Below are positions 1 through 9,110 of a stretch of DNA of 64,000 nt, piece by piece. Positions within the stretch are counted from its first letter, which is position 1. Every line of letters starts with the position of its first letter. The notes under the pieces were generated by a model. The model was not told the origin of the DNA, searched no databases, and saw nothing but the letters and a program-made list of their open reading frames with translations. Origin of the DNA: Paenibacillus sp. BK033 (GTDB lineage: Bacteria; Bacillota; Bacilli; Paenibacillales; Paenibacillaceae); assembly GCF_004345425.1 (NCBI RefSeq), contig NZ_SLVP01000003.1, positions 407,975 through 471,974 of the forward strand. Reading direction: 5' to 3'. The position numbers and the translations under genes are program-made.

Positions 1-62
1 CTATGGGACACATGATGCTCCTATTATACTATGAAATTCCTCGTTGCGGCGCGATAAAAGAA

Positions 63-102
63 AGAGGCTGTCCGCCGACTTCTTGTCGGATGGACAGCCT
101 CT
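63..102 (-). terminator. Rho-independent terminator of the SLH gene
   Basis: An 11-bp perfect stem (AGAGGCTGTCC at 63-73 with its complement at 92-102) lies directly after the stop codon of the leftward SLH gene. The leftward side is followed by CTTTCTTTTATC and the rightward side by a run of seven T, so it could act in both directions. Confidence 0.85.
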
Positions 103-110
103 GCCTTTTT

Positions 111-824
111 TTACTCCAACGCCGTCGCCGGCGCCGAAGCCGCCGGTTCTTCAGGAGCTCCGGCTTCGCCGTTATCCTTATGCGTCTCGACAAATTCATG
201 AGCCGCAAAAAGAATGGCAGCCGCTTCCGCGCGGTTTACGATTTGCTGCGGGTGGAAATTTCCGTCGGCGTCAAGCGCTACGATCTTATACAGCAGTGCA
301 CGCTGGATCGTTCCCTGATAATCCACCGTGATATCCTTCTCGTCCTGGATGTTGATATACATCTTAACGAGCGGATATTGGCCGGTTTTCTCAAGGGCCT
401 GAACGAGATAATACGCGAACTCTTCTCTGGTCAGCGGTTTGTTCGGGTCGATGTCGGCCGGCAGATCGAGTCCGTTGTAGTGAGCGATGACGAAGCTTTC
501 CGCGTACCAGGCGTCATTTTTCACATGGGTGAAAAAGCCCTCCGCGGTAGGAGCTTGTTTGAAATCAATGGCAGCCAGGCTTAACTGCATCGTCCGGACG
601 ATCAGCTCAATCCCTTGCGCTCCCGTGAGATTCTCTTCCGGATGGAACTCCGAAGAGGATACCCCTTTCACAATGCCAAGCTCCTGCAGAGCTTCGATTT
701 GCGCGCGGCTGCTGGTGCCGGCGATGTCGGTAAAGCCGGAATCATCGGCCGCAAGCGCCTGCCCGGATAACGCTCCGAACAAGACGGCGGCGGAAATCGC
801 CGCGGCAGTGATGCGTTTTTTCAT
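111..824 (-). CDS. SLH-domain secreted protein
   Basis: A 237-aa exported protein. Residues 1-26 form a classical signal peptide with a lysine-rich start, a hydrophobic core and an AxA cleavage site (QALAA). Three degenerate S-layer homology repeats follow (about 30-78, 96-143 and 156-213), recognisable by FTDI or similar starts and by an R/K-E/A-E-F/A core (LTREEFAYYLVQAL in the second). The tail is rich in Ala, Pro and Glu. SLH triplets bind pyruvylated secondary cell-wall polymer, so the protein is probably held on the cell surface. There is no catalytic domain, so its job beyond anchoring or a structural role is unknown. An AGGAGGA ribosome site lies 8 bases before the ATG. The gene stands alone with its own terminator. 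Confidence 0.8.
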   Translation of the reverse strand: MKKRITAAAISAAVLFGALSGQALAADDSGFTDIAGTSSRAQIEALQELGIVKGVSSSEFHPEENLTGAQGIELIVRTMQLSLAAIDFKQAPTAEGFFTHVKNDAWYAESFVIAHYNGLDLPADIDPNKPLTREEFAYYLVQALEKTGQYPLVKMYINIQDEKDITVDYQGTIQRALLYKIVALDADGNFHPQQIVNRAEAAAILFAAHEFVETHKDNGEAGAPEEPAASAPATALE

Positions 825-908
825 AATCGTATGTCCTCCTTCATCCTCTAAGCTGCGATAATGAACAGCTGTTCAAAGTTATGGACGAAGGTCATGCGGG
901 AAAGGTTG

Positions 909-2120
909 CTAAAAGCTGATTTCCTGCTCCGACTTTTTGACCGCCGTCAGCTTCATATAGAGGTAAAGCAAGGCGAACCCGACCAGCCCGATTAATGCCA
1001 TGCCCGCTCCCGTCCAATAGATGGACTTCGGCCCGATTTGCTGGAACAGATAACCGCCAAGAAATCCGGAGGCAATCCCCGATAAGCCGCCCCATGTCAA
1101 AGCATAAACCGCCTGCCCCGATGCCCGCAGCTCGCTGGGAACGATAAGCGCCGTCAGCTGCGTGCCGATATAGTAGAAGGCCCCAAACGTCAGACAATGC
1201 AGCGCCTGGATGAAAATAATCTGCTCCGCGTTGCCCGCTCCCGCCATCAGGAACCAGCGCAGCGCATACAGCAGGCTGACGAGAATCAGGCAGCTGACCA
1301 TCGTCCGTGCATGCTTGGACAAGTACCGGTCAAAGAGCAGGAACACCGGAATTTCGAAGACGGAAGACAGAAAAGCCGACCAGCCCACCAGATCCGTGTG
1401 CCCGCCAAGCTCCGTCATATACAATCCGATAAACGTTGTGTTCATCGAGTTCGGAATCGAGATCAGAAGCCCGATTACGAGAAACACAAGAAACACCCTG
1501 TTGCCCAGCATCTGCCGGTAATTTATGCTCTGGGACGTCTTTGGAGAGGATCCTCTCGGCAGGGTAAAAGCGAACCCGATCGCGACCAGCATCATAACCG
1601 TATAAACCAGCCATAGCCGGCTGATGCCGATCTGCCCGAGAATCGGCCCCGTAACCAAAGCAAGTATCGCCCAGCCGCAGGAGCCCCATAACCGGAAAGC
1701 GCCAAACTTGTGGCGCGTCCCTTCGATACTGTTCAGGATCAGGCTGTTGCTCTGCGAGAACAACGGCATCTGGAAAAAGAAAAACAGCAGCATGCAGCCA
1801 AATATAAACGCGTAGGAATCGCTTAAAAATACGAGCTGCATCGCGGCAAGATTGCCAACCAGCATCAGAATGAGGATCAGCCGGATATTGCGGGTCCGGT
1901 CGCTCAAATACCCCCATAAAGGATTGGCAATGAGCGACACGATGGGCCCGCCTGCCATAAGCGCCCCGATTTTGAGCGGATTAATTCCGATCGACTGCAA
2001 ATAAAGGGCAAAAAACGTGCTGTAGACCGCTATCGTTCCGTAGCTGAAAAAGTTGAACGCCTTGATAAAGCGATAGCTTCTCCTCGCTGTCTTTCCTTCT
2101 ATCTCATTCATGTTGTCCAT
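909..2120 (-). CDS. MFS transporter
   Basis: About 403 aa with twelve hydrophobic segments, resembling the MFS_1-like / 3-phenylpropionate-permease (LacY/HcaT-like) branch of the major facilitator superfamily. Typical features are the N-terminal FFSYGTIAVYSTFFALYLQS segment and the basic loop WGYLSDRTRNIRLI after TM2. It is the last gene of a leftward operon with a Gfo/Idh/MocA dehydrogenase and a TIM-barrel isomerase, so it probably imports the sugar, inositol-like compound or glycoside that those enzymes handle. The substrate cannot be read from sequence. The ATG at 2120 follows a possible in-frame GTG at 2123; an ATG at 2111 is also possible because the ribosome site is weak (GCGGTG). Confidence 0.8.
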   Translation of the reverse strand: MDNMNEIEGKTARRSYRFIKAFNFFSYGTIAVYSTFFALYLQSIGINPLKIGALMAGGPIVSLIANPLWGYLSDRTRNIRLILILMLVGNLAAMQLVFLSDSYAFIFGCMLLFFFFQMPLFSQSNSLILNSIEGTRHKFGAFRLWGSCGWAILALVTGPILGQIGISRLWLVYTVMMLVAIGFAFTLPRGSSPKTSQSINYRQMLGNRVFLVFLVIGLLISIPNSMNTTFIGLYMTELGGHTDLVGWSAFLSSVFEIPVFLLFDRYLSKHARTMVSCLILVSLLYALRWFLMAGAGNAEQIIFIQALHCLTFGAFYYIGTQLTALIVPSELRASGQAVYALTWGGLSGIASGFLGGYLFQQIGPKSIYWTGAGMALIGLVGFALLYLYMKLTAVKKSEQEISF

Positions 2121-2138
2121 CACCGCTTTCTTTGCAGC

Positions 2139-3266
2139 CTAGACGGGAATAGCCGTTGAGCTTGACCTTGCGATTACTTCCTCCGCCGTCACTTCGCGGC
2201 CGAGCTCCTCCGATAAATAAATACCCTCGCTGATCAGCATCGTACGCAAGGCGATGTCTGCGGTCGGCAGCAGCGGAACCCGGCCCTGCAGCGCCGCAAT
2301 CCAGTGATGCTGCGAGGAATCGTACGCGTCTTCATTCTCGCGGAGCCTATGCCAGCGCAAATCCATCATGTCCAGGTCAATCGTGCTGTCCATATCGATG
2401 TCGCATACCGTGCTATGGTAGCTGAACGGCTGGGAGCCCTCGCCGTGCAGACCGTTAGGCAATCTGACACCGCCCTCCGAGCCAAGAATGCTGCTGCCCT
2501 CAAAGCCGCCCATATGAACCGACCAAGCTTCGATCAGATCAAGCGTTAAGCCGCCCTTGAACCGGATAAAGCCCGTCGCCAGCTCCTCCACGTTAAACCC
2601 GCTGCTTGTTTTGCGTTCCTCGAGCATCGCCATTTCCTGATAGACTTTGCCCGAGACGCGTTCCACCTCCGGATTGCCAAGCAGGTAGAGCAGCTGAGCC
2701 ACATGATAGACGCCCATATCGAGCAGAGCTCCTCCGGCAGAGGTTTCTTTGCGGGTGAAAAACGGCGTGCCGTAACCGTCCACGAAGGGCCGGTTTCTGC
2801 GGCGGAAGCCGGTGGAGCGCGCATGGTACAGCCTGCCCAGCTTGCCGCCGTCAATCAGCGTCTTGGCTGCTTTCGTGTCCTTGCCGTACAGCGTAAAAAG
2901 CTGAACATGCAGCAGCTTGCCCGTTTCCTCCGCCGCCTCCAGCATTCTTCTGCCGTCCTCGTAAGTGCCGGCGATCGGCTTTTCGCAATACACATGCTTG
3001 CCGGCCTGCAGCGCGGCAATCGTAACGGGGGCATGGAAGTTATTGTGCAGGCAGACATCAACCGCCACGATATCCTCGCGCCCGATCAGCTCGCGGTAAT
3101 CGGAGTACACATGCGGGATTCCGTATTGCTCGGCTACCCTCCCGGCCTCCGCTTCGTTTACGTCGCATACCGCGATAATCTGGGCGCCCGCGACCTGGCG
3201 GTACTTCTCGATATGCTGCTTGCCGATTTGGCCAACGCCAATGATCCCGATCTTAACCGTCTCCAT
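2139..3266 (-). CDS. Gfo/Idh/MocA family oxidoreductase
   Basis: A 375-aa NAD(P)-dependent dehydrogenase. The N-terminal Rossmann fold begins with KIGIIGVGQIGKQH (GxGxxG), and the family signature EKPI lies in HVYCEKPIAG near residue 95. The C-terminal half is the alpha/beta domain that binds substrate; an H in the GVYHVAQLLYLLG segment sits where the family keeps a catalytic residue. Enzymes of this group oxidise or epimerise sugars and inositols. Its start codon shares one base with the stop of the upstream isomerase gene (TAATG), so the two are translationally coupled. This enzyme pairing is common in catabolic operons for rare sugars or inositol isomers. The exact substrate is unknown. 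Confidence 0.88.
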   Translation of the reverse strand: METVKIGIIGVGQIGKQHIEKYRQVAGAQIIAVCDVNEAEAGRVAEQYGIPHVYSDYRELIGREDIVAVDVCLHNNFHAPVTIAALQAGKHVYCEKPIAGTYEDGRRMLEAAEETGKLLHVQLFTLYGKDTKAAKTLIDGGKLGRLYHARSTGFRRRNRPFVDGYGTPFFTRKETSAGGALLDMGVYHVAQLLYLLGNPEVERVSGKVYQEMAMLEERKTSSGFNVEELATGFIRFKGGLTLDLIEAWSVHMGGFEGSSILGSEGGVRLPNGLHGEGSQPFSYHSTVCDIDMDSTIDLDMMDLRWHRLRENEDAYDSSQHHWIAALQGRVPLLPTADIALRTMLISEGIYLSEELGREVTAEEVIARSSSTAIPV

Positions 3267-4084
3267 TACCCTTCACTCCTTAAATCAGCTTCGTCCGCAA
3301 GCAGCTTTTTCACCATGCCGAGCAGTCTCTCCGTCTCCAGGTACTGCCGCTTCGGCGCGTTATATTCAATTCCCCAATAGCCCTTGTAACCCGCATCCTT
3401 CAACGTTGCAATCGTATTCAAGGCATCGCCGGATACGGCGGTTTTTTCGTCGAAATGGGTATGGTAGGCCCACGGCGCAACAAGCTTGTCGCCCTCTTCC
3501 CGATCGGCCTTCCACCGTCCGAGGTGGACAAGGAAGCCAAAGGCCGGGTGGTCGACCGCTTCGGCGATCCGTTTCATTTCGCGGGGCAGCAGCGATGCGC
3601 CCATATGATTCTCGGGGCCGATAACGAAACCGTTGTCCGACGCGAATTGCGCAAATTCCCGGTACGTCCGGACCGTATAATCGAATTGCTCCTCCGTCAT
3701 CGTCTCCACGTCATGATAGCTGCCGCCGGTATCCATCCGGACGGTCTTCGCGCCAAGAATAACCGATGCTCGCAAATGCACAAGGGCGTTATCATGGAGC
3801 CGTTTCCGAACCTCCGGGTCCGGGTCCCATAGATGGGCGCCGTCGACGGCGAAGTTGACCACCGACATTTCCTTCTCGTCCAGTGCCTCGCGGATTTTGC
3901 GGATATAGCTCTCCTCGGCAAGCTGATAGATCGGCCCCGTGCCGCGGTCTATAAAGAAGCCGTTCCAAAGATCGGCAACATTCAGCTTGTAGCGGTATTT
4001 GACCGTTTCCAAATAGCCAAATACATCCATCTTCCCTTCCAGATAGGTGTTGTTAAACGAATAGCCTCCAATTGATACGTTCAC
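3266..4084 (-). CDS. Sugar phosphate isomerase/epimerase-like TIM barrel
   Basis: A 272-aa protein of the xylose-isomerase-like TIM-barrel (AP_endonuc_2 / IolE-IolI-like) superfamily. Recognisable strands carry metal or substrate ligands: GPENHMGAS (Glu and His after strand 5), PWAYHTHFDEK and KGYWGIEYNAPK near the C-terminus. It is the first gene of the operon with the dehydrogenase and the MFS carrier and probably interconverts the ketose or inosose product. Translation starts at a GTG preceded by a GGGAGTGAGG ribosome site. A TATAAT-like -10 lies at 4125-4130 on the same strand. The substrate is not identifiable. Confidence 0.82.
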   Translation of the reverse strand: MNVSIGGYSFNNTYLEGKMDVFGYLETVKYRYKLNVADLWNGFFIDRGTGPIYQLAEESYIRKIREALDEKEMSVVNFAVDGAHLWDPDPEVRKRLHDNALVHLRASVILGAKTVRMDTGGSYHDVETMTEEQFDYTVRTYREFAQFASDNGFVIGPENHMGASLLPREMKRIAEAVDHPAFGFLVHLGRWKADREEGDKLVAPWAYHTHFDEKTAVSGDALNTIATLKDAGYKGYWGIEYNAPKRQYLETERLLGMVKKLLADEADLRSEG

Positions 4085-4369
4085 GATTCCTCACTCCCGC
4101 TTATCAATATGTCCATCCCCTTCCATTATAGGGGTTGAACAGCGCGAAATAGGGATATTTTTAGCGGCTCGCGGGGTAAATTTCTATTCGCTTGGCATGA
4201 CAAGAAGGTAGATCGTTCTCGAAAATGTATGCGCTTTAAAAGATAACGGCAGCTATATGCGGCGCTAACGTGTTGGATATTGCCGATATGAGCATAATAA
4301 GAATGAAAAATGCCGCTCGCCAAGCCGAATCAATCTATATTCAAGATAATAATGATACATATTCGTTAT

Positions 4370-4399
4370 TTAAGTTTTAAGGCCTGTTTATACTATAAT
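4370..4399 (+). promoter_or_regulatory. Candidate sigma-A promoter of odhAB in a 380-bp divergent spacer
   Basis: TATAAT at 4394-4399 lies 66 bases before the odhA start; the -35 match (TTAAGT at 4370-4375, 18-bp spacing) is poor. The rest of the spacer (4085-4464) holds no gene. It contains a leftward -10 (4125-4130) for the isomerase operon and otherwise shows nothing recognised. Confidence 0.4.
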
Positions 4400-4464
4400 G
4401 GATTCATAAGTAAGTTCTAATTTCCGTCCCTTGAACTTCAAAATCCTAGACGGAGGTATCTGTC

Positions 4465-7347
4465 ATGTCATCTGGCAATTTGCACAAGCAAGATCCCTGG
4501 GCTTCTTATTACGGGCCCAACCTTGGTTATGTCCAAGAGCAATACGAACTGTTTAAGCAAAATCCCGAATCCGTCGTAGCCGAGTACCGCGAGCTGTTCG
4601 AGCAATATGGCGAACCGCCTCAATACGCGGGGCAAACGGCGGCACCTATCGTAAACGCGCAAGCCTCCGGCGGCGCGGCTATCGATGCCAAAGTCCTTCA
4701 AAACCTAGTAGCGGCTGGTAAGCTTGTATGGAACATACGCGCTTTCGGCCATTTAGCTGCGGATATCGACCCGCTCGGTATCAGTCCGAAAGTAAGCACC
4801 AACATGCTGGAACTGGAAACCTACGGCCTGACGCAAGCCGACCTGGCTGCCCTGCCGGCAGAGCTTGTCTGGACGAAAGCGCCTGCTGACGTTAAGAACG
4901 GCTGGGACGCGATCGAGAAGCTTCGCAAAGCTTACACCGGAACAATCGCTTACGAGTTCAGCCACGTTCATAACGAAGAAGAACGCGCATGGCTGAAGCA
5001 ACGCGTAGAGAAAGAAAATCCTGGAACGAAGCTCAGCACGGAGGAACGCAAGAAGATTCTGACGAAGCTGTTCGAAGCCGAACAGTTCGAAGATTTCCTG
5101 CAGCGTACGTTCGTCGGCCAAAAACGCTTCTCGGTTGAAGGCAACGACGTTCTCGTGGCCCTCGTTGACGAGATGGTTCATGAGCTGTCCAATGACGGCG
5201 TTAAACATATTCTGATGGGCATGGCTCACCGCGGCCGCCTGAACATTCTGGCGCATGTGCTCGGCAAGCCGTACAGCAAGATTTTCTCCGAATTCCATAA
5301 TGCAACGAACAAAAAAATGAGTCCGTCCGAAGGCTCCATCGGCATTAACTACGGCTGGACCGGCGACGTGAAATATCACCTTGGCGCGAACCGTTCGATC
5401 GGTACCGGCGAAACGGTTAAGACCCGCATTACGCTGGCGAACAACCCGAGCCACCTGGAGTACGTTAACCCCGTTGTGGACGGCTTCACCCGCGCGGCGC
5501 AGGATGACCGCACGGCTCCGGGTTATCCGCAGCAGAACACGGATCTCGCCGCAGCGATCATCATGCACGGCGACGCCGCTTTCCCGGGCGAAGGCATCGT
5601 GGCGGAGACCATGAACCTGTCGCAGCTTAACGGCTACGCGCATGGCGGTACGCTTCATATTATCGTCAACAACAAAATCGGCTTCACTACCGAAAGCCAT
5701 GATTCCCGTTCGACGCATTACGCAAGCGACGTTGCGAAAGGCTACGAAATCCCGATCGTTCACGTCAATGCCGATGATCCGGATGCGGTAATCGCGGCGG
5801 CTCGCATGGCAAGCGAATATCGCACGAAGTTTAAAAAGGACTTCCTGATCGACCTGATCGGTTACCGTAAATACGGTCATAACGAAACGGACGATCCGGA
5901 AACAACGCAGCCTACGATTTACAAGAAGGTAAAAGCTCATCCGACGGTCAGCCGTATCTTTACCGACAAACTGATTGCGGAAGGCGCGATTACCGAGCAG
6001 GAAGCGGAAGGCCTGAAGCAAGAAGTTATCGGCCGTCTGAAAGCCGCTTACGAGGAAATGAAGAGCCGCGAGGGTCAAGAGCCGGTTCATCAGACGCAAG
6101 GCCTGCCTAACGATCTGACAACAGGCGATGCGGTAGCTCCTATCTCGGTCGAAACGCTTCGCGAGATCAACGCCAACCTGCTGAAGTGGCCGGAGAACTT
6201 TACCGTTTATCCGAAGCTGCAGCGTATCCTGGAACGCCGCGCAACGGCTGTAAACGACGGCGAGAAAATGGACTGGGGCCATGCCGAGACGCTTGCGTTC
6301 GCATCGATCCTTGCAGAAGGCAAGCCGATCCGCATCAGCGGCCAAGACGTAGAACGCGCAACGTTCGCGCACCGCAACCTGGTGCTGCACGACGCCGAGA
6401 CTGGCGACACGTTCTGCCCTCTCCATCACCTGCCTGAAGCGAAAGCGTCGTTTGCGATTCATAACAGCCCGCTGTCCGAAGCAGCTGTCCTTGGCTTCGA
6501 ATACGGCTACAACGTACACGCTCCGGAAACCATGGTTATCTGGGAAGCGCAGTACGGCGACTTCACGAATGTTGCGCAAGTATTAATCGATCAATTCATT
6601 TCGGCCGGCCGCGCAAAATGGCAGCAAAAATCGAGCCTGATCATGATGCTTCCGCACGGTTACGAAGGTCAAGGTCCGGAGCACTCCAGCGCTCGTCTGG
6701 AACGCTTCCTGCAGTTGTCCGCCGAAGAGAACTGGACGGTCGTGAACCTGTCCAGCGCAGCGAACTATTTCCACCTGCTTCGCCGCCAGGCTTCGATCAC
6801 GGAAAGCGATGCCGCTCGTCCGCTGATCATCATGGCACCGAAGAGCTTGATCCGCAACCCTCGCGTAGCTGCGGAAATTTCCGAGCTGAGCAACGGTTCG
6901 TTCAAACCGGTTATCGAGCAAAAAGGTCTTGGCGCCAAGCCGGACCGCGTAGAACGCCTCGTTCTCGCGACTGGCAAAATGGCCATCGATATTGAGGAAG
7001 CGATCGAGAAAAACGGCGATCAAGAGCTGGATTGGCTGCATGTCGTACGCGTCGAGCAGCTGTATCCGTTCCCTGAGAAAGAAATCGCAGCGATCATCGA
7101 ACGCCTGCCGAATCTGAAGGAAATCGTCTGGGTACAAGAAGAGCCGCAAAACATGGGTTCGTGGTTCTACATGGAGCCTCGTCTGCGCAAGATCGCGCCA
7201 GCCGCTGCAAGCGTAAGCTACATCGGCCGTCCGGAACGCTCCAGTACGGCAAGCGGCTTCCAGCAAGTACACAGCTTCGAGCAGCAGCACATTTTATTGC
7301 AAACTTTAAAGTATAGTCCGTCGTTGACATATAACACAGGGAGGTAA
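4465..7347 (+). CDS. odhA: 2-oxoglutarate dehydrogenase E1 component
   Basis: A 960-aa thiamine-diphosphate enzyme that decarboxylates 2-oxoglutarate and transfers the succinyl group to the lipoyl arm of E2 in the TCA cycle. The N-terminus has the E1o-type helix (DPWASYYGPNLGYVQEQYEL), which in the family contacts E2. GMAHRGRLNIL, NPSHLEYVNPVVDG and the diphosphate/Mg motif starting HGDAAFPGEG near residue 369 and ending in VNN are all present. The C-terminal transketolase-type half includes EAQYGDFTNVAQVLIDQF and MLPHGYEGQGPEHSSARLER. Length fits Bacillota OdhA (about 940 aa). The ATG follows a GGAGG site. odhB starts 6 bases after its stop. No E3 (lpd) gene is present here, so E3 must come from another locus. 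Confidence 0.97.
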   Translation: MSSGNLHKQDPWASYYGPNLGYVQEQYELFKQNPESVVAEYRELFEQYGEPPQYAGQTAAPIVNAQASGGAAIDAKVLQNLVAAGKLVWNIRAFGHLAADIDPLGISPKVSTNMLELETYGLTQADLAALPAELVWTKAPADVKNGWDAIEKLRKAYTGTIAYEFSHVHNEEERAWLKQRVEKENPGTKLSTEERKKILTKLFEAEQFEDFLQRTFVGQKRFSVEGNDVLVALVDEMVHELSNDGVKHILMGMAHRGRLNILAHVLGKPYSKIFSEFHNATNKKMSPSEGSIGINYGWTGDVKYHLGANRSIGTGETVKTRITLANNPSHLEYVNPVVDGFTRAAQDDRTAPGYPQQNTDLAAAIIMHGDAAFPGEGIVAETMNLSQLNGYAHGGTLHIIVNNKIGFTTESHDSRSTHYASDVAKGYEIPIVHVNADDPDAVIAAARMASEYRTKFKKDFLIDLIGYRKYGHNETDDPETTQPTIYKKVKAHPTVSRIFTDKLIAEGAITEQEAEGLKQEVIGRLKAAYEEMKSREGQEPVHQTQGLPNDLTTGDAVAPISVETLREINANLLKWPENFTVYPKLQRILERRATAVNDGEKMDWGHAETLAFASILAEGKPIRISGQDVERATFAHRNLVLHDAETGDTFCPLHHLPEAKASFAIHNSPLSEAAVLGFEYGYNVHAPETMVIWEAQYGDFTNVAQVLIDQFISAGRAKWQQKSSLIMMLPHGYEGQGPEHSSARLERFLQLSAEENWTVVNLSSAANYFHLLRRQASITESDAARPLIIMAPKSLIRNPRVAAEISELSNGSFKPVIEQKGLGAKPDRVERLVLATGKMAIDIEEAIEKNGDQELDWLHVVRVEQLYPFPEKEIAAIIERLPNLKEIVWVQEEPQNMGSWFYMEPRLRKIAPAAASVSYIGRPERSSTASGFQQVHSFEQQHILLQTLKYSPSLTYNTGR

Positions 7348-7353
7348 GCTCAC

Positions 7354-8595
7354 GTGCAACAAATTATCGTACCGGCAATGGGTGAATCAATTACGGAGGG
7401 CACCATCTCCAAATGGGTCGTTAAAGTAGGAGACGCCGTTAAACAAGGCGACGTGCTTCTTGAGCTTGAAACAGACAAAGTAAACATCGAAATCAGCGCC
7501 GAGCAAGACGGCGTTCTGCAAGAAATCGCGAAAAACGAAGGCGACACCGTTGAAATCGGTGAAGTGATCGGCACAATCGGAGCTGGCAGCGGCGCTGCCG
7601 CTCCAACGCCGGCTGCACCTGCAGCTGAAGCAGCGCCTGCACCGGCAGCCGTTCCGGCTCCTGCAGCACCAGCTGCTGCTCCGGCTACAGCGGTAGCCGT
7701 TGCTCCGGCGCCTGCGGCTGACAGCCACCTGAATGCTTCTCCTGCAGCCCGCAAGCTTGCAAGAGAAAAAGGCATCGACATCAGCGAAGCGCAATCGACG
7801 CTTGGACGCGTTGAGCTTCGTCCGGCGGCTCCTGCACCTGCGGCAGCACCGGCACCGGCTGCAAAAGCTGCTCAACCTGAATTTACGTCGAACAAGCCTT
7901 ACACGCGTACGAAAATGTCCCGCCGCCGCGCGACTATCGCTAATCGCCTCGTTGAAGCACAACATACGGCAGCTATGCTGACTACGTTCAACGAAGTGGA
8001 TATGACAGCGATCATGGACGTTCGTAAACGCCGCAAGCAATCGTTCCTGGACAAACACGAGGTTGGTCTCGGCTTTATGTCCTTCTTCACTAAAGCGGTT
8101 GTTGGCGCGTTGAAAGAGTTCCCTCTTCTGAACGCTGAAATCAACAACGGCGATATTATCGCTAAACAATACTACGATATCGGCATCGCGGTATCGGCTA
8201 AAGAAGGTCTGGTTGTTCCTGTCGTGCGCGATGCGGATCGTCTGAGCTTCGCAGAGATCGAGAAATCGATCGTATCCCTGGCTAAAAAAGCACGCGATAA
8301 CTCGCTGTCGCTGGAAGAGCTGCAAGGCGGTACATTCACCATCACTAACGGCGGTACTTTCGGATCGCTCTTGTCGACTCCAATCCTGAACGCTCCGCAA
8401 GTCGGCATCCTGGGTATGCACAAAATCCAGCTTCGTCCGGTAGCGATCGACGCAGAACGTTCGGAGAACCGTCCGATGATGTACATCGCCCTCACTTACG
8501 ATCACCGTATCGTTGACGGCTCAGAAGCAGTACGCTTCCTTGTAAAAGTAAAAGAAATGCTGGAAGATCCGGAAACCCTTCTTTTGGAGGGCTAA
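7354..8595 (+). CDS. odhB: 2-oxoglutarate dehydrogenase E2 (dihydrolipoyl succinyltransferase)
   Basis: A 413-aa core subunit of the 2-oxoglutarate dehydrogenase complex. Residues 1-77 form one lipoyl domain with the modified lysine at K42 (ELETDKVNIE). An Ala/Pro-rich swinging linker spans about 78-128. The peripheral-subunit binding domain is at about 129-160 (SPAARKLAREKGIDI), then a second Ala/Pro linker, then the catalytic domain with the active-site motif DHRIVDG (His384, Asp388). The start is GTG at 7354 behind a GGGAGG ribosome site. It is the last gene of the odhAB operon and is followed by a strong terminator. Confidence 0.97.
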   Translation: MQQIIVPAMGESITEGTISKWVVKVGDAVKQGDVLLELETDKVNIEISAEQDGVLQEIAKNEGDTVEIGEVIGTIGAGSGAAAPTPAAPAAEAAPAPAAVPAPAAPAAAPATAVAVAPAPAADSHLNASPAARKLAREKGIDISEAQSTLGRVELRPAAPAPAAAPAPAAKAAQPEFTSNKPYTRTKMSRRRATIANRLVEAQHTAAMLTTFNEVDMTAIMDVRKRRKQSFLDKHEVGLGFMSFFTKAVVGALKEFPLLNAEINNGDIIAKQYYDIGIAVSAKEGLVVPVVRDADRLSFAEIEKSIVSLAKKARDNSLSLEELQGGTFTITNGGTFGSLLSTPILNAPQVGILGMHKIQLRPVAIDAERSENRPMMYIALTYDHRIVDGSEAVRFLVKVKEMLEDPETLLLEG

Positions 8596-8601
8596 AAAAG
8601 T

Positions 8602-8631
8602 GGGCTGTACCCTTGGGTACAGCCCGTTTTT
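8602..8631 (+). terminator. Terminator of odhAB
   Basis: A 10-bp stem GGGCTGTACC with its perfect complement and a T-rich tail begins 6 bases after the odhB stop codon. Confidence 0.9.
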
Positions 8632-8667
8632 GTGTGTGGTGCGGCTCGCTGTCGGTCGTCGCTGCGT

Positions 8668-8778
8668 AAGTGAATATTCTTTCAATCGCTGTGCCTTTCG
8701 GGTTCCCTCATTAAGAGGTTTCAAGGTAGGAACCCGAAAGCCAAGGCGAGCGCTAACGCTTTTCAAGAACATTCACTT
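8668..8778 (+). repeat. Covarying two-stem intergenic element, copy A
   Basis: The outer stem AAGTGAATATTCT (8668-8680) pairs with 8766-8778 (12 of 13). The inner stem CTTTCGGGTTCC (8695-8706) pairs with 8729-8740 (12 of 12). Between them lie the conserved segments TTCAATCGCTGTG (5' side) and CCAAGGCGAGCGCTAACGCT (3' side). Similar flanking segments with different stems occur at 8977, 16324, 44657 and 60129. It lies downstream of the odhAB terminator in non-coding sequence. Confidence 0.75.
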
Positions 8779-8816
8779 CCTCCGCGCACTCCCGGCTCGC
8801 CACGCAACCAAAAAAA

Positions 8817-8854
8817 GGGCTGAACCCAAGGCTAAAAGCCCATGGGTTCAGCCC
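8817..8854. terminator. Bidirectional terminator-like hairpin
   Basis: GGGCTGAACCC (8817-8827) pairs perfectly with 8844-8854. Six A precede the stem and five T follow it, so it can work in either direction between the convergent odhB and arsR-like genes. Confidence 0.7.
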
Positions 8855-8910
8855 TTTTTGCTGCCGCCTACCGTTCCTGGCTAACAGCCCAGGAACAGCC
8901 AATAAAGAAA

Positions 8911-8934
8911 GGACTGCTGGGTCATCAGCAGTCC
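8911..8934 (-). terminator. Hairpin, probable terminator for the abfA/ArsR-like operon
   Basis: A 9-bp perfect stem GGACTGCTG with its complement; read leftward it is followed by TTTCTTTATT. It lies beyond the element copy at 8977-9086, downstream of the leftward ArsR-like gene. Confidence 0.6.
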
Positions 8935-8976
8935 TTCAACGGCCCACCCACAGGGGCGAGCGACTTTGGAGCGGAG

Positions 8977-9086
8977 GAAGTAAATGTTCTGGAGAAGCGT
9001 AGCGTTCGCCTTGCTTTTCCGGTTCCTACCCATACAACCAGTTCAGGGAACCGGAAAAGCACAGCGATCGGAAGAACATTTACTTC
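8977..9086 (-). repeat. Covarying two-stem intergenic element, copy B (inverted)
   Basis: The outer stem GAAGTAAATGTTCT (8977-8990) pairs with 9073-9086 (14 of 14). The inner stem CTTTTCCGGTTCC (9014-9026) pairs with 9047-9059 (13 of 13). The conserved loop segments (AAGCGTAGCGTTCGCCTTG and CACAGCGATCGGA) are in the opposite orientation to copy A, so this copy reads on the minus strand. Its inner stem differs from copy A, yet both are perfectly paired. Confidence 0.75.
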
Positions 9087-9110
9087 TGTAGCGACACCAC
9101 CACGCGAGCC

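Noticed and set aside
4225..4240. cre-like ATGTATGCGCTTTAAA in the odhA/isomerase spacer
   Set aside because: It deviates from the consensus at two fixed positions and is not well placed relative to either start, so chance is as likely.
4753..6579. Long open frame of 608 codons on the minus strand opposite odhA
   Set aside because: It is the mirror of a GC-rich, strongly codon-biased gene; it has no ribosome site and no recognisable protein pattern.
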